Shown here piece by piece: positions 15,884 through 23,998 of a stretch of 64,000 nt of DNA; the stretch's first letter is position 1; the number at the start of each line of letters is the position of its first letter. Source of the stretch: an uncultured Demequina sp. (lineage in GTDB: Bacteria > Actinomycetota > Actinomycetes > Actinomycetales > Demequinaceae); assembly GCA_937925595.1 (NCBI GenBank), contig CALALQ010000493.1, forward strand, positions 28,229 to 92,228, in the 5' to 3' direction. The notes under the pieces were generated by a model. It was not told the origin of the DNA, made no database searches, and saw only the letters and a program-made list of their open reading frames with translations. A program made the position numbers and the translations under genes.

Positions 15884-18800
15884 ATGGATCCGCGTAGTCC
15901 AGGCATGCGCCGCTACCTGTACGAGCACCTTTTCCAGCAGACGATCGAACGGACGAAGGAAGCGACGGGGAAGACCATCCTGGTCTCCGCGGCACGCGAC
16001 CTCCGCGCGAAGGTGGAGCGCAAGCTCGCCACCGAGGGTCTGTCCATGTCCGACGCCAACCTGGGGATCACCCCGGTTCTCCGGGCGATCGAGACCACGA
16101 TGCGCGAGAACGTCCCGGGATACCCCGGCGTTTTCGGCGATGCCACACCCACCTCCCCCGCGTACGTCCAGATGCAGACGTCGTTCTTCAACATGGCGGG
16201 CTTCTCCCGTCGGACCGAGGACGGCACTGTCGTCCAGCCCACGCCGGGCAAGGCCGGCCCCCGCCTCCCCATCTCGCCCTACGACCCGCGCTGGGCTGTC
16301 CGTGCAGCGGTGAAGCAGGCCGGGTCGCAGGTCCGATACGTGCTCGACCACGAGATCGCCCAGCTGGCCGGCGGCGACGCCTCGCGCATCAGTGAGGTCA
16401 AGACACAGGACCTGCACCTGTACCAGCTCGACGAGAGCGGTCAGGCGATCGAAGCGGGCGAGGCGTACAGCTACGACGACGCCAGCGGCATCACCGAGCT
16501 GATGACCCGCATGAGCGAGCAGGAGTACCTCCACGTCCGTGACTGGGTCATCGACGGCGCCCGCGGGGTCGATGGACGCGTGAACGAGAAGCGCTTCATG
16601 TCGGGGGCCGCACTCGAGCGCGCAGCGGCGATCCTCGACGAGCTCCGCTCGCAGGGTGTCAGCTACACCGTGCGCCGCGACCGCAACCCCGGTCAGATCC
16701 GCGCCGAGATCACCGGGACAAAGATCGCCGTGCGCCTCACCGAGCCGCGCGAGGCAGAGCACTTCGTCGGCCGCGTGTACGACGACGGTGTGGTCACCCA
16801 CTACTCGACCAACGTGAAGGCCGAGCGCGGCAACAAGACCGTGCCGTACACGCCGACCGCTGAGGAAGCCGTGGCGCTGCTGCGCATCGCGCAGGGCAAG
16901 CCCGTCAAGCGGTTCGATGGCAAGGGCCTCATCGGCGAGGTCGGCACTCACGCCGAGGTCGAGTGGGACAAGGAAGCCGGACGCCGCGTCCCGGTCGAGA
17001 TGCAGGACTCGTACGTGTCCAGCAACGACAAGGCGACCATGGCTGTCGCCGGCGACCTCATCATCGACGGCAAGCCCGCCGGTCCCGGGGCGAAGGTGTT
17101 CGTTCGCCGCTCGGCCAAGACGCGCAGCACGACTGCTCAGTTCTTCCGCGACGCGGAGACCGGCGAGGCGTACCTGCGCGAGGCCATCGACAGCGCACGC
17201 GAGAACCTCGCGGAGTCGCTCGAGGTGGACCGCCTGATCGCGGAGTACGAGGAGCGCCCCGAGGAAGCGGCTGCAGGGGAGTGGTTCCCCGACTTCAGCG
17301 GCGACGCCGAGATCGCGGCGATCCAGCGCGCATACTGGGACGTCCTCCGTGGCGCCCAGACGACGCTTCTTCGCTCGGGTGCCACCGAGGAGGACTACCT
17401 CGACAAGGTCGGCGTCATCGGGGAGCTGCAGGTGGACAGCGACATCGCTCGCACCACCCACGACATGCTCGTCAGCGACCTGGCCTACGTCGGCTCCGCT
17501 GCCCAGAAGGTCCGCGACCACGCCGCCGACGTCGTCGACGAGCTGATCGGCTCCTACGAGCCGCACGACCAGGTGCTCCTGGACGGCGAGATCGTGACGC
17601 GACGCTTCGACCCGGTGCGCGTGGCCAAGCACATGACCAGCGAGTTCGGCCCCTGGCGCAACAACGCCGACATCGTGGCGGCGCTGCGAGTGACCGGCAT
17701 CAGCGGCGACGAGATGATGGGCTCCAGCTTCTACGCGACCGCCGTCAAGGACCGCCTCGTGCAGTTCGACCCGTCGACCGCGTACGAGCCGGGAAACCAC
17801 CCCGACCCCTTCGTCGGCCAGATGGGTACCGTCATCGGCAACGCGATCGAGCGCAACGGCGGTCGTGTCACTCGACTGGAGATCGACGCGCAGGGCATCG
17901 CTCAGTGGGAAGCCGAGCGGTACAGCCGCACCGGCAAGCCCGAGAAGATCAGCGGCCAGATCGGTCAGATCTTCGGCCGCGGCGAGCACGGTGAGGTCGT
18001 CACGCGATTCGCGGGCGGCGCCAACTACCTGTTCGTCCCCGGCTACGAGGCTCGCATCGCCTCCCAGCGCGCCGGCGAGGACCTCAGCGTCGAAGAGCGC
18101 ACGCTGCTGCGCGGCTACGAGCAGATCATGGCCGACAGCATCGAATACCAGGTCGCCAACGACATGCTCGTCATGCGCACGGAGGTCGGGGAGCCCACGT
18201 CCATCAACGGCGTCTACCGCCGCCTCTACGACGTGCGTCACGAGGTCGACTTCATCGAGCGGGCCACCAAGGAAGGTCTCGGTGAGCAGTGGGTCAGCGC
18301 GATCCTCGCCACCGAGGCGCGACGCGTGCGCTACCCCAGCGAGATCGCCTCGGGCTCGACCATCCACGCCGCCTGGCGCGCGGAGAACGGCGCGACCGGA
18401 GGCGACCCGGCCAACGACAACCGCTTCGACCCGTGGATCCTCACGGGTGGTCGCAACATGGCGATCATGACCGAAGAGGGCGACGGCTACTTCGACCCGG
18501 TGATGACCAACGGCGCCGTCTACCAGGGCATCACCCGCTACCTCGTCGAGGGCGCAAAGGTCGATGCCAAGACCGGTCGAGTCATCCCGAGCGAGGACAC
18601 CGCCGACCGCACCCCGCTGATGAAGCTGCCCGAGACCGAGATGATGCGGTTCGACCCGTACGACCGTCAGCAGATGTCGGCCTCGAACCTCCTCAACGCG
18701 GCCGCGGTGACCGAGCCGGTGGGCGTGGCGATGATGACGTTCGGCGGCTGGACGGCCGATGACCCGATGGTGGTCAGCAAGGAGTTCGCCGAGAAGCACG

Positions 18801-21469
18801 CCATCCGCGGCGCCGACGGTCAGCTGCGCGCACTCGTCCCCGGCGACAAGCTCAGCGACATGCACGGCAACAAGGGCGTCATCTCGCTCGTCGTCGACCG
18901 CAAGGCGCAGATCGGCCGCGACTACGACGAGTTCGACGTGAGCATGAACTACGCCGTGGATATGTTCAAGCTCAACCCCGAGCTGGACGTCGTGATGAGC
19001 CCGTTCTCCGCCGTGTCCCGCTTCAACGGCGGCACCGCGCGCGAGCTCATGCAGGAGCCCGGTGACCTGTCGCTGCCGTACAAGGGCCTCACCAAGGACA
19101 CGATGGGCAAGATGCGCCTGGTCGTGACGCACAAGGACGTCGAGCGCGGCACGCGTGTCTACGACGAGCAGGCCCTTCGCGAGGGGCGCGGTCGCAAGGC
19201 ATCCAGCCAGCTCGCCTGGGCACTCGGCTCCCAGGGTGCTGACCGCGTCATGGCGGAGTTCTACGGCCCGAACAACTCGGCCGTGGCCAACTTCCGCGAG
19301 ATGCTCGTCACGATGGGCCTCGACCTCGAGCCGGACGGCACGCTGCGTGTCGGGTACGACGACCTGGCCGAAGGCTCGGAGCGTCGCCTGTTCCCGATGC
19401 CGGAGCTGATCCTCACCACGACCGGATCGCTGAACGTGAACCGCATGAAGGCCGACTTCGGTCAGGTCATCGGCGACCGCGGTGGAGATCTCGAGCTGCC
19501 GTTCCCGCTGCGCTTCCCGACGGGTGAGCGCATCCCGACCGCGAGCGACTCGACCTGGAAGCTCCCGGTCATGAGTTCGCACCTGCGCAGCGGCCAGGAC
19601 CTCGACGACGGCCAGAGCACGGCGCACGACTACACCAACCAGTACCTCACGGTGTACGAGATGGCCGCGCGCTACCGGCACGCCAAGCACGTTCTGGAGA
19701 CGAGCCGCGAAGGTCTCACCGCCGCGCGCATCAGCCAGCTGGAGGACCAGATCGCGGAGGCTCCGCGCCGTGCGCAGTCGGCGTTCGACGCGATCACCGA
19801 CGACCTCAAGCGCAAGCGGTTCTCGGGCAAGCGGAACATCTTCAAGGAGGGCCTGATGTCCTCGCGGCTTCCGAACTCGGCGACCGCGGTCTGGACCAGC
19901 GACCCGCGCCTGGACATCGACCAGGTGGCGATCGGACCGGCGATGGCGGGTGCCCTCGGCCTCGAAGAGAACGACTACGCCCTGCTGTGGCGCGACCCGG
20001 TGCTCCGCGACGGTGGTGTGCGCTACATGCGGGTGAAGATCGACGAGCGTCTCACCGGCATCGCGATCAACCCCGTCATGGACAAGTCGTTCGACGGTGA
20101 CTTCGACGGTGACTCCGTTGCCGTCGTGCGCCTGACCAGCGACGCGGCCCGCCAGCAGGCGCTCGAGAAGCTGACCGTGGAGGCGAACCTGCTGGACCTC
20201 GGCCAGGTCGGACCCGACGCCCTGCACCCGCTGGCGATGCAGGACTCGCTCGACGTCAAGGTCACGCAGTTCGTGACCGAAGGCCGAGCGAACTCGTTCC
20301 GTGAGCGGTTCGAGGCGCTGAAGATGACCGCCAACGAGATCCAGAGCGACCTCGAGGACGGCATGATCGACGACTACCAGGCGTGGGAGCTTCGTCACGC
20401 GCTCGTCGGCAGCCTCTCGGACTACTACCGCGAGGCCATGCAGGGCCAGTACGGCGACGCGATCCTCCGCTTCGGCGACGCCGGCGATCACGTCAAGAGC
20501 GTGATCGAAGCGTGCATCGACACCGGCGCCAAGGGCTCGCTCTCCAAGATCGGCGACTACTGCCGCCACCTGGGCGTCGACCCCGACACGATGGTCGACC
20601 TCGGCGACACCAAGCACACCCGCACGGAGGACGAGGGCGTCATGATGGCCACGGCCGTCAAGTCGCACGGCACCGGCATCGCCGGCGCGTTCTCGCAGCG
20701 CGGCGTCAAGGCTCTGCGCAACAGCGAGCTGAAGGCGGTGCTTGAGCTGACCTACCCGGTGACGCAGTCGGTCCTCCAGGCAAAGCACGACCCGGAGGAG
20801 GCCAAGCAGAAGTACAACATGCTGATGGGTCCGGCTCGCGCTCTGTGGAAGGGTCGCAAGCTCATCGCCACGGCCGGCGAGGACGGCATGCGCCTCTGGG
20901 CGGTCGCCAAGGACGAGAAGGGTCGTGAGCTGCAGGCGGACGCGGAGACGTGGAAGGAGCAGTTCGTCGATCTCTACACGAGCAAGGACGGCCTGAACGT
21001 CTCGGTGAACGTCGACAACGTCGAGAAGGTCGCGGCTGCCCTTACCGCCCCCGACGGCAAGATCGTCGACATCGAGGACCCGGAGAGCGTTGCCGAGCTC
21101 GGCGCGGGTTCCACGATGGACCGGCTGGCATACGGCGGCAAGTTCGAGGACGTGCTCGCGGCGGCCGCCGCCCGCGAGAACATCTTCGCGGGCACCGAGA
21201 ACGCCCACTTCGCCCCGTACGCCGTCCGCGCGAACCAGCGTGCGATCGCACAGTGGGAGCGCGCGATCGAGGAGGGTGAGCCGGCGCCGGTGCTGGAGAC
21301 GCAGGTGCTCGCCAACCGCGACGTGCTCTCCGAGCGTGACACCCGGGCTCGTGCGCGCGGGGCCGGTCGCACCTCGGCGGTCGCTCAGACAGTCCGGGCG
21401 CCGCGGCCGCGGCCGACTTTCGAGTCGGCTGAGGACGCGCAGGTGGGGGTCGAGGACTTCCAGCTGTAA
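15884..21469 (+). CDS. Single-chain RNA polymerase with fused beta and beta-prime core motifs
   Basis: 1861 residues, start ATG at 15884 behind GAGGGG. The beta landmarks appear in order: DPYDRQQMSASN (924-935; compare DANRALMGSN in beta), GWTADDPMVVS (955-965; the ED site of beta) and GDKLSDMHGNKGVIS (987-1001), with Lys989 and Lys997 where beta has its two active-site lysines. Beta-prime landmarks follow: GKRNIFKEGLMSSRL (near 1315-1329), RDPVL (1370-1374), and DGDFDGDS (1404-1411), whose Asp1406, 1408 and 1410 form the Mg-binding triad. MQDSLDV and a TGAKGS element come next. Bridge helix and trigger loop could not be placed by eye. No alpha or omega subunit is in the window. Residues 1-900 are mostly unassignable. 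The tail ends EDFQL. Confidence 0.9.
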   Translation: MDPRSPGMRRYLYEHLFQQTIERTKEATGKTILVSAARDLRAKVERKLATEGLSMSDANLGITPVLRAIETTMRENVPGYPGVFGDATPTSPAYVQMQTSFFNMAGFSRRTEDGTVVQPTPGKAGPRLPISPYDPRWAVRAAVKQAGSQVRYVLDHEIAQLAGGDASRISEVKTQDLHLYQLDESGQAIEAGEAYSYDDASGITELMTRMSEQEYLHVRDWVIDGARGVDGRVNEKRFMSGAALERAAAILDELRSQGVSYTVRRDRNPGQIRAEITGTKIAVRLTEPREAEHFVGRVYDDGVVTHYSTNVKAERGNKTVPYTPTAEEAVALLRIAQGKPVKRFDGKGLIGEVGTHAEVEWDKEAGRRVPVEMQDSYVSSNDKATMAVAGDLIIDGKPAGPGAKVFVRRSAKTRSTTAQFFRDAETGEAYLREAIDSARENLAESLEVDRLIAEYEERPEEAAAGEWFPDFSGDAEIAAIQRAYWDVLRGAQTTLLRSGATEEDYLDKVGVIGELQVDSDIARTTHDMLVSDLAYVGSAAQKVRDHAADVVDELIGSYEPHDQVLLDGEIVTRRFDPVRVAKHMTSEFGPWRNNADIVAALRVTGISGDEMMGSSFYATAVKDRLVQFDPSTAYEPGNHPDPFVGQMGTVIGNAIERNGGRVTRLEIDAQGIAQWEAERYSRTGKPEKISGQIGQIFGRGEHGEVVTRFAGGANYLFVPGYEARIASQRAGEDLSVEERTLLRGYEQIMADSIEYQVANDMLVMRTEVGEPTSINGVYRRLYDVRHEVDFIERATKEGLGEQWVSAILATEARRVRYPSEIASGSTIHAAWRAENGATGGDPANDNRFDPWILTGGRNMAIMTEEGDGYFDPVMTNGAVYQGITRYLVEGAKVDAKTGRVIPSEDTADRTPLMKLPETEMMRFDPYDRQQMSASNLLNAAAVTEPVGVAMMTFGGWTADDPMVVSKEFAEKHAIRGADGQLRALVPGDKLSDMHGNKGVISLVVDRKAQIGRDYDEFDVSMNYAVDMFKLNPELDVVMSPFSAVSRFNGGTARELMQEPGDLSLPYKGLTKDTMGKMRLVVTHKDVERGTRVYDEQALREGRGRKASSQLAWALGSQGADRVMAEFYGPNNSAVANFREMLVTMGLDLEPDGTLRVGYDDLAEGSERRLFPMPELILTTTGSLNVNRMKADFGQVIGDRGGDLELPFPLRFPTGERIPTASDSTWKLPVMSSHLRSGQDLDDGQSTAHDYTNQYLTVYEMAARYRHAKHVLETSREGLTAARISQLEDQIAEAPRRAQSAFDAITDDLKRKRFSGKRNIFKEGLMSSRLPNSATAVWTSDPRLDIDQVAIGPAMAGALGLEENDYALLWRDPVLRDGGVRYMRVKIDERLTGIAINPVMDKSFDGDFDGDSVAVVRLTSDAARQQALEKLTVEANLLDLGQVGPDALHPLAMQDSLDVKVTQFVTEGRANSFRERFEALKMTANEIQSDLEDGMIDDYQAWELRHALVGSLSDYYREAMQGQYGDAILRFGDAGDHVKSVIEACIDTGAKGSLSKIGDYCRHLGVDPDTMVDLGDTKHTRTEDEGVMMATAVKSHGTGIAGAFSQRGVKALRNSELKAVLELTYPVTQSVLQAKHDPEEAKQKYNMLMGPARALWKGRKLIATAGEDGMRLWAVAKDEKGRELQADAETWKEQFVDLYTSKDGLNVSVNVDNVEKVAAALTAPDGKIVDIEDPESVAELGAGSTMDRLAYGGKFEDVLAAAAARENIFAGTENAHFAPYAVRANQRAIAQWERAIEEGEPAPVLETQVLANRDVLSERDTRARARGAGRTSAVAQTVRAPRPRPTFESAEDAQVGVEDFQL

Positions 21470-21481
21470 GCGGCTCGACAA

Positions 21482-21518
21482 GAAGAACCCCACCCCCTTC
21501 GCGGGGGTGGGGTTCTTC
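21482..21518 (+). terminator. 16-bp perfect terminator hairpin after the RNA polymerase gene
   Basis: The arms 21482-21497 and 21503-21518 are fully complementary around the loop TTCGC. No T run follows. It is among the strongest hairpins in the window. Confidence 0.8.
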
Positions 21519-21542
21519 GCGTTCGGCGTCAGGCCCCCGGGT

Positions 21543-21548
21543 TAGGCT
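21543..21548 (+). promoter_or_regulatory. -10 box TAGGCT of a leaderless gene
   Basis: TAGGCT ends six bases before the GTG at 21555, the spacing expected when the start codon is the first transcribed base. Confidence 0.5.
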
Positions 21549-21554
21549 CGATCA

Positions 21555-21827
21555 GTGCTTGTGGGGACCGTCCGGACGACTGAGAAGCTGCAGGCGACGG
21601 TCGAGGGTCACTTGCTCGACGAGCTGCGAGAGGCAGCTGCAGGTGTCACCCCAGACGGGTTCGAGCTTGTGAGCATCCAGCCGAAGATGTCCAAGGGCAG
21701 CGCCCTGCTGACCGGTGAGGTCGTCGCCCGCCGCAACGAGCTGTCGCAGATCGAAGCGGACTCGATGGGTGCGCTCCGTGCGATCGTGCCCGAGGGGTGG
21801 CAGCTGATCGCGGTTCGATCGGTCTAG
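21555..21827 (+). CDS. Small protein of unknown function, probably leaderless
   Basis: 90 residues with a GTG start at 21555 (a second GTG at 21561 is possible). There is no ribosome binding site, but TAGGCT lies six bases upstream, so the mRNA probably begins at the start codon. The sequence alternates strands and a helix (QATVEGHLLDELREA; GFELVSIQPKM; GWQLIAVRSV) like a small alpha/beta domain. No family was recognised. It opens a patch of genes with their own promoters and no operator palindromes. Confidence 0.5.
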   Translation: MLVGTVRTTEKLQATVEGHLLDELREAAAGVTPDGFELVSIQPKMSKGSALLTGEVVARRNELSQIEADSMGALRAIVPEGWQLIAVRSV

Positions 21828-21832
21828 GCGCG

Positions 21833-22063
21833 TCACCAGTCCTCTGTCTTCAGCGCGTATTCGACGAGGAACTTGCGGATCTCCTTCTCGGGAACACCGT
21901 GCTTGCGGAGGACCCGGACCCAGCGAAGCGCGAAGTAGGGCAGGAGCCATGTTCGTAGGAGCCGTCTGATCTTGAGATGACGGACGGTCTTCAGCGCGAG
22001 CCACGCGACCGCGACTCCAGCGCCGCTGCCGATGAGTGTGGTGAGTGCGAGGTCGAGGGTCAT
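21833..22063 (-). CDS. Small single-pass membrane protein
   Basis: 76 residues from ATG at 22063, preceded by CCGGGGGTCACC; a longer frame from 22132 is less likely because it lacks a ribosome binding site. One hydrophobic segment (about residues 3-25) is followed by a basic region rich in Arg/Lys/Leu, so the C-terminus should be cytoplasmic. It converges on the 21555 gene with 5 bases between stop codons. No family recognised. Confidence 0.45.
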   Translation of the reverse strand: MTLDLALTTLIGSGAGVAVAWLALKTVRHLKIRRLLRTWLLPYFALRWVRVLRKHGVPEKEIRKFLVEYALKTEDW

Positions 22064-22200
22064 GGTGACCCCCGGAAGGGCGTGCGAAGGTCTGGCTCCC
22101 ACTCGGCTGGGTATGACTTGGGGAAGGCGCATACCAGACCCGTAACGGTTAGCTGAAAGACATTCGCATATGGCTATGGTGAGGCCGCTTCGTCACGTCG

Positions 22201-23190
22201 TCAAGAGTCGGGACCGCCGACGACGACGGGTAGGTCCGGGCGAAGCCGGACGAAGCGGACGGCATGCCGGAACGAGTAGCCGGTGCGCGCCACGTCGACG
22301 GAGACCTCGGCCATCACGGGTTCCACGAGTGTCAGCTTCACCGGGTCGCGCCGCGTCCCGAACCGGTCCAGCGCGCCCGGCTTCACAACGTCCGGCCACG
22401 GATGCTCGCCCGCCGGTGCCTCCAGGAGCGCGCCGACGCTTCGGGCGGTCGATGGTTTCAGGGGAGTGGAGCGGCCGGCGATCCTCAACTGACCATCGAC
22501 CAGGAGCCCGACGACCAGCTCCTGGGGGCGGGAGATCGAGCCGATGACCGCGCCCACGACGACGTCCACGGTGTCACGACGCTTCACCTTCAGCCAGTCC
22601 CGCTCGCCCGGGCGATACGGCTGGGCGCCGCCTTTGACGACGACACCCTCGATGCCGGCTACGGCGAGATCCTCCATCCACCCCTGCGCCTCGTCGACGT
22701 CGCGGGTGATCGGTGAGAGCGAGAGCGGCGGTGACCACCCCTGTGCGAGCTCCTCCAGCAGGGTTCGCCTGACGTCAAACGGGTGATGCCGGATGTCCCG
22801 GTCTGCGACCTCCAGCAGGTCGAACAGCACCAGCGACGCCGGCGCGCTCCGCGCGAGGTGGCGAGCCTTCGCTCCGCGCGTTGAGATGCGCTGCAACAGC
22901 ACGTCGAAATCGAGCCGGCCGTCCTTCCAGGACACGATCTCGCCGTCGACGACGACGCCCTCCGGAAGCTGCTCGGAGAGAGCCTCGGCGATCTCCGGGA
23001 ACACCTCGGTCATGTCAGTGCCATGGCGCGACCAGACGGTGACGGCACCCTCGATCGTGCGCACAGCCGTCATCCGGATGCCGTCCCACTTCGGCTCCAT
23101 CCGGGTGCCGCCGGGCATGCTCGCTGGCGCAGGGAGCGCGGCGACGGCCTTCGCGAGGACGACACCCGGAGCGGTGCGAGTGGCGGCCAT
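22201..23190 (-). CDS. ATP-dependent DNA ligase
   Basis: 329 residues, ATG at 23190. Nucleotidyltransferase motifs are in order: EPKWDG with Lys34 as the AMP-accepting lysine (motif I), VVVDGEIV (III), LVLFDLLEV (IIIa), GVVVKGG (IV) and WLKVKRRD (V). A C-terminal OB-fold-like region follows. This matches the ATP-dependent ligase domain seen in LigC/LigD-type enzymes of actinobacteria, without the Ku-associated polymerase or nuclease domains. TAGCTT on the minus strand (23197-23202) ends six bases before the ATG, so it is probably leaderless. It is likely cargo that seals nicks in repair, and could also help close transferred DNA. Confidence 0.88.
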   Translation of the reverse strand: MAATRTAPGVVLAKAVAALPAPASMPGGTRMEPKWDGIRMTAVRTIEGAVTVWSRHGTDMTEVFPEIAEALSEQLPEGVVVDGEIVSWKDGRLDFDVLLQRISTRGAKARHLARSAPASLVLFDLLEVADRDIRHHPFDVRRTLLEELAQGWSPPLSLSPITRDVDEAQGWMEDLAVAGIEGVVVKGGAQPYRPGERDWLKVKRRDTVDVVVGAVIGSISRPQELVVGLLVDGQLRIAGRSTPLKPSTARSVGALLEAPAGEHPWPDVVKPGALDRFGTRRDPVKLTLVEPVMAEVSVDVARTGYSFRHAVRFVRLRPDLPVVVGGPDS

Positions 23191-23196
23191 GCCGCG

Positions 23197-23202
23197 AAGC
23201 TA
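23197..23202 (-). promoter_or_regulatory. -10 box TAGCTT of the ligase gene
   Basis: Read on the minus strand, TAGCTT ends six bases before the ATG, consistent with a leaderless transcript. Confidence 0.5.
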
Positions 23203-23250
23203 CTCTGTCGGCCCGGCGAGCGGCAGGGGCTTGCGCTCTGTCACAGGAGT

Positions 23251-23273
23251 GGCGCAAGCCGATAGATTGCGCC
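23251..23273 (+). promoter_or_regulatory. Hairpin and -10 box TAGATT of a leaderless gene
   Basis: TAGATT (23263-23268) ends six bases before the GTG at 23275. It is overlapped by a 7-bp inverted repeat, GGCGCAA (23251-23257) with TTGCGCC (23267-23273), a possible operator. Confidence 0.45.
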
Positions 23274-23274
23274 T

Positions 23275-23808
23275 GTGGACTGGGGATCCTTCTGGAAAGA
23301 TGCACTGCCGTGGGTGACCGCGTTGACGGCGGCGGCGGTGGCGGTCTATCAACTGAGCGAGTCGCGCGCGGCCATCAGGAAGTACGAGCGGTGGCGACAG
23401 GTCGCGTCGGACGCGAAGCAGGGTGATGTGATCCACGATCGTGCCGCCGGGCGGGACCTCCAGAAGCATGCCGAAGAACAGGCGAGACGAGCGTTGGTCA
23501 GACATCTGGCTAGCAATGACACCACCGGCACCACCTTCCTCCCGGAACTCCGAGTGCTGCTCTGGGCCTTCGCCGCGGGCGGTCTTCTCCTTCTCGTGCA
23601 GAGCGCGATACTCGAGCCGCGGATCTGGACGCGCGTCCAAGGGGACGAAAGTTTCCGCATGCTGGTGACGGCCTACCTCATCATCGGCTCGCTTTGGCCT
23701 CTCGCATACGCGTGGGCGACCCTCGCAGCGCGACGGAAGTGGCGCCGCAGGCTGGGTCTCACACCCTCCCACAGGGAGGTGAATCGGGGCGGCGAGGGGT
23801 CTCAATAG
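23275..23808 (+). CDS. Membrane protein of unknown function
   Basis: 177 residues, GTG start at 23275, apparently leaderless. There is a weak hydrophobic N-terminal segment (about 12-27), a charged cytoplasmic stretch (30-85), two clear membrane segments (about 95-115 and 130-150), and a basic tail. No family recognised. It has no operator palindrome and belongs with the ligase patch rather than the transfer regulon. Confidence 0.5.
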   Translation: MDWGSFWKDALPWVTALTAAAVAVYQLSESRAAIRKYERWRQVASDAKQGDVIHDRAAGRDLQKHAEEQARRALVRHLASNDTTGTTFLPELRVLLWAFAAGGLLLLVQSAILEPRIWTRVQGDESFRMLVTAYLIIGSLWPLAYAWATLAARRKWRRRLGLTPSHREVNRGGEGSQ

Positions 23809-23900
23809 GTGCCAGTCGGCCACCGCTGGGCACGCGGTGCCCACTCGGTGGCCAGTCGGCGGACGCCGTCGGCGGCGGTGTTAGCGATGTCTCATTTCTG

Positions 23901-23912
23901 CACGGAAATGAG
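23901..23912. promoter_or_regulatory. Operator-like palindrome, site 10
   Basis: CACGGAAATGAG with ATTTCTG left and CGAAAACG right; left arm CAC instead of CTC. First of a tandem pair with centres 31 bp apart. Confidence 0.6.
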
Positions 23913-23922
23913 CGAAAACGGC

Positions 23923-23928
23923 TAGACT
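23923..23928 (+). promoter_or_regulatory. -10 box TAGACT between tandem operators
   Basis: Hexamer identical to those at 633, 2280 and 11725, placed between sites 10 and 11. Confidence 0.5.
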
Positions 23929-23931
23929 GAC

Positions 23932-23943
23932 CTCTTATACGAG
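23932..23943. promoter_or_regulatory. Operator-like palindrome, site 11
   Basis: CTCTTATACGAG followed by CAGAAAACG, just downstream of the TAGACT box where transcription should begin. Confidence 0.65.
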
Positions 23944-23998
23944 CAGAAAACGAACCCAGCATCGGCGGGAATCGTAGCTCCGGATGAAGAGGACGGCG

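Noticed and set aside
15674..21493. A 1939-residue minus-strand frame opposite the RNA polymerase-like gene
   Set aside because: Antisense shadow of a real high-GC gene: Val/Asp/Leu/Gly/Arg-biased, no motifs, no ribosome binding site, and the plus strand carries clear polymerase motifs.
23258..23265. GCCGATAG, close to the FliA/WhiG -10 GCCGATAA, before the 23275 gene
   Set aside because: No TAAA box lies about 15 bases upstream, and TAGATT in the same place explains the leaderless start with the usual -10 pattern.
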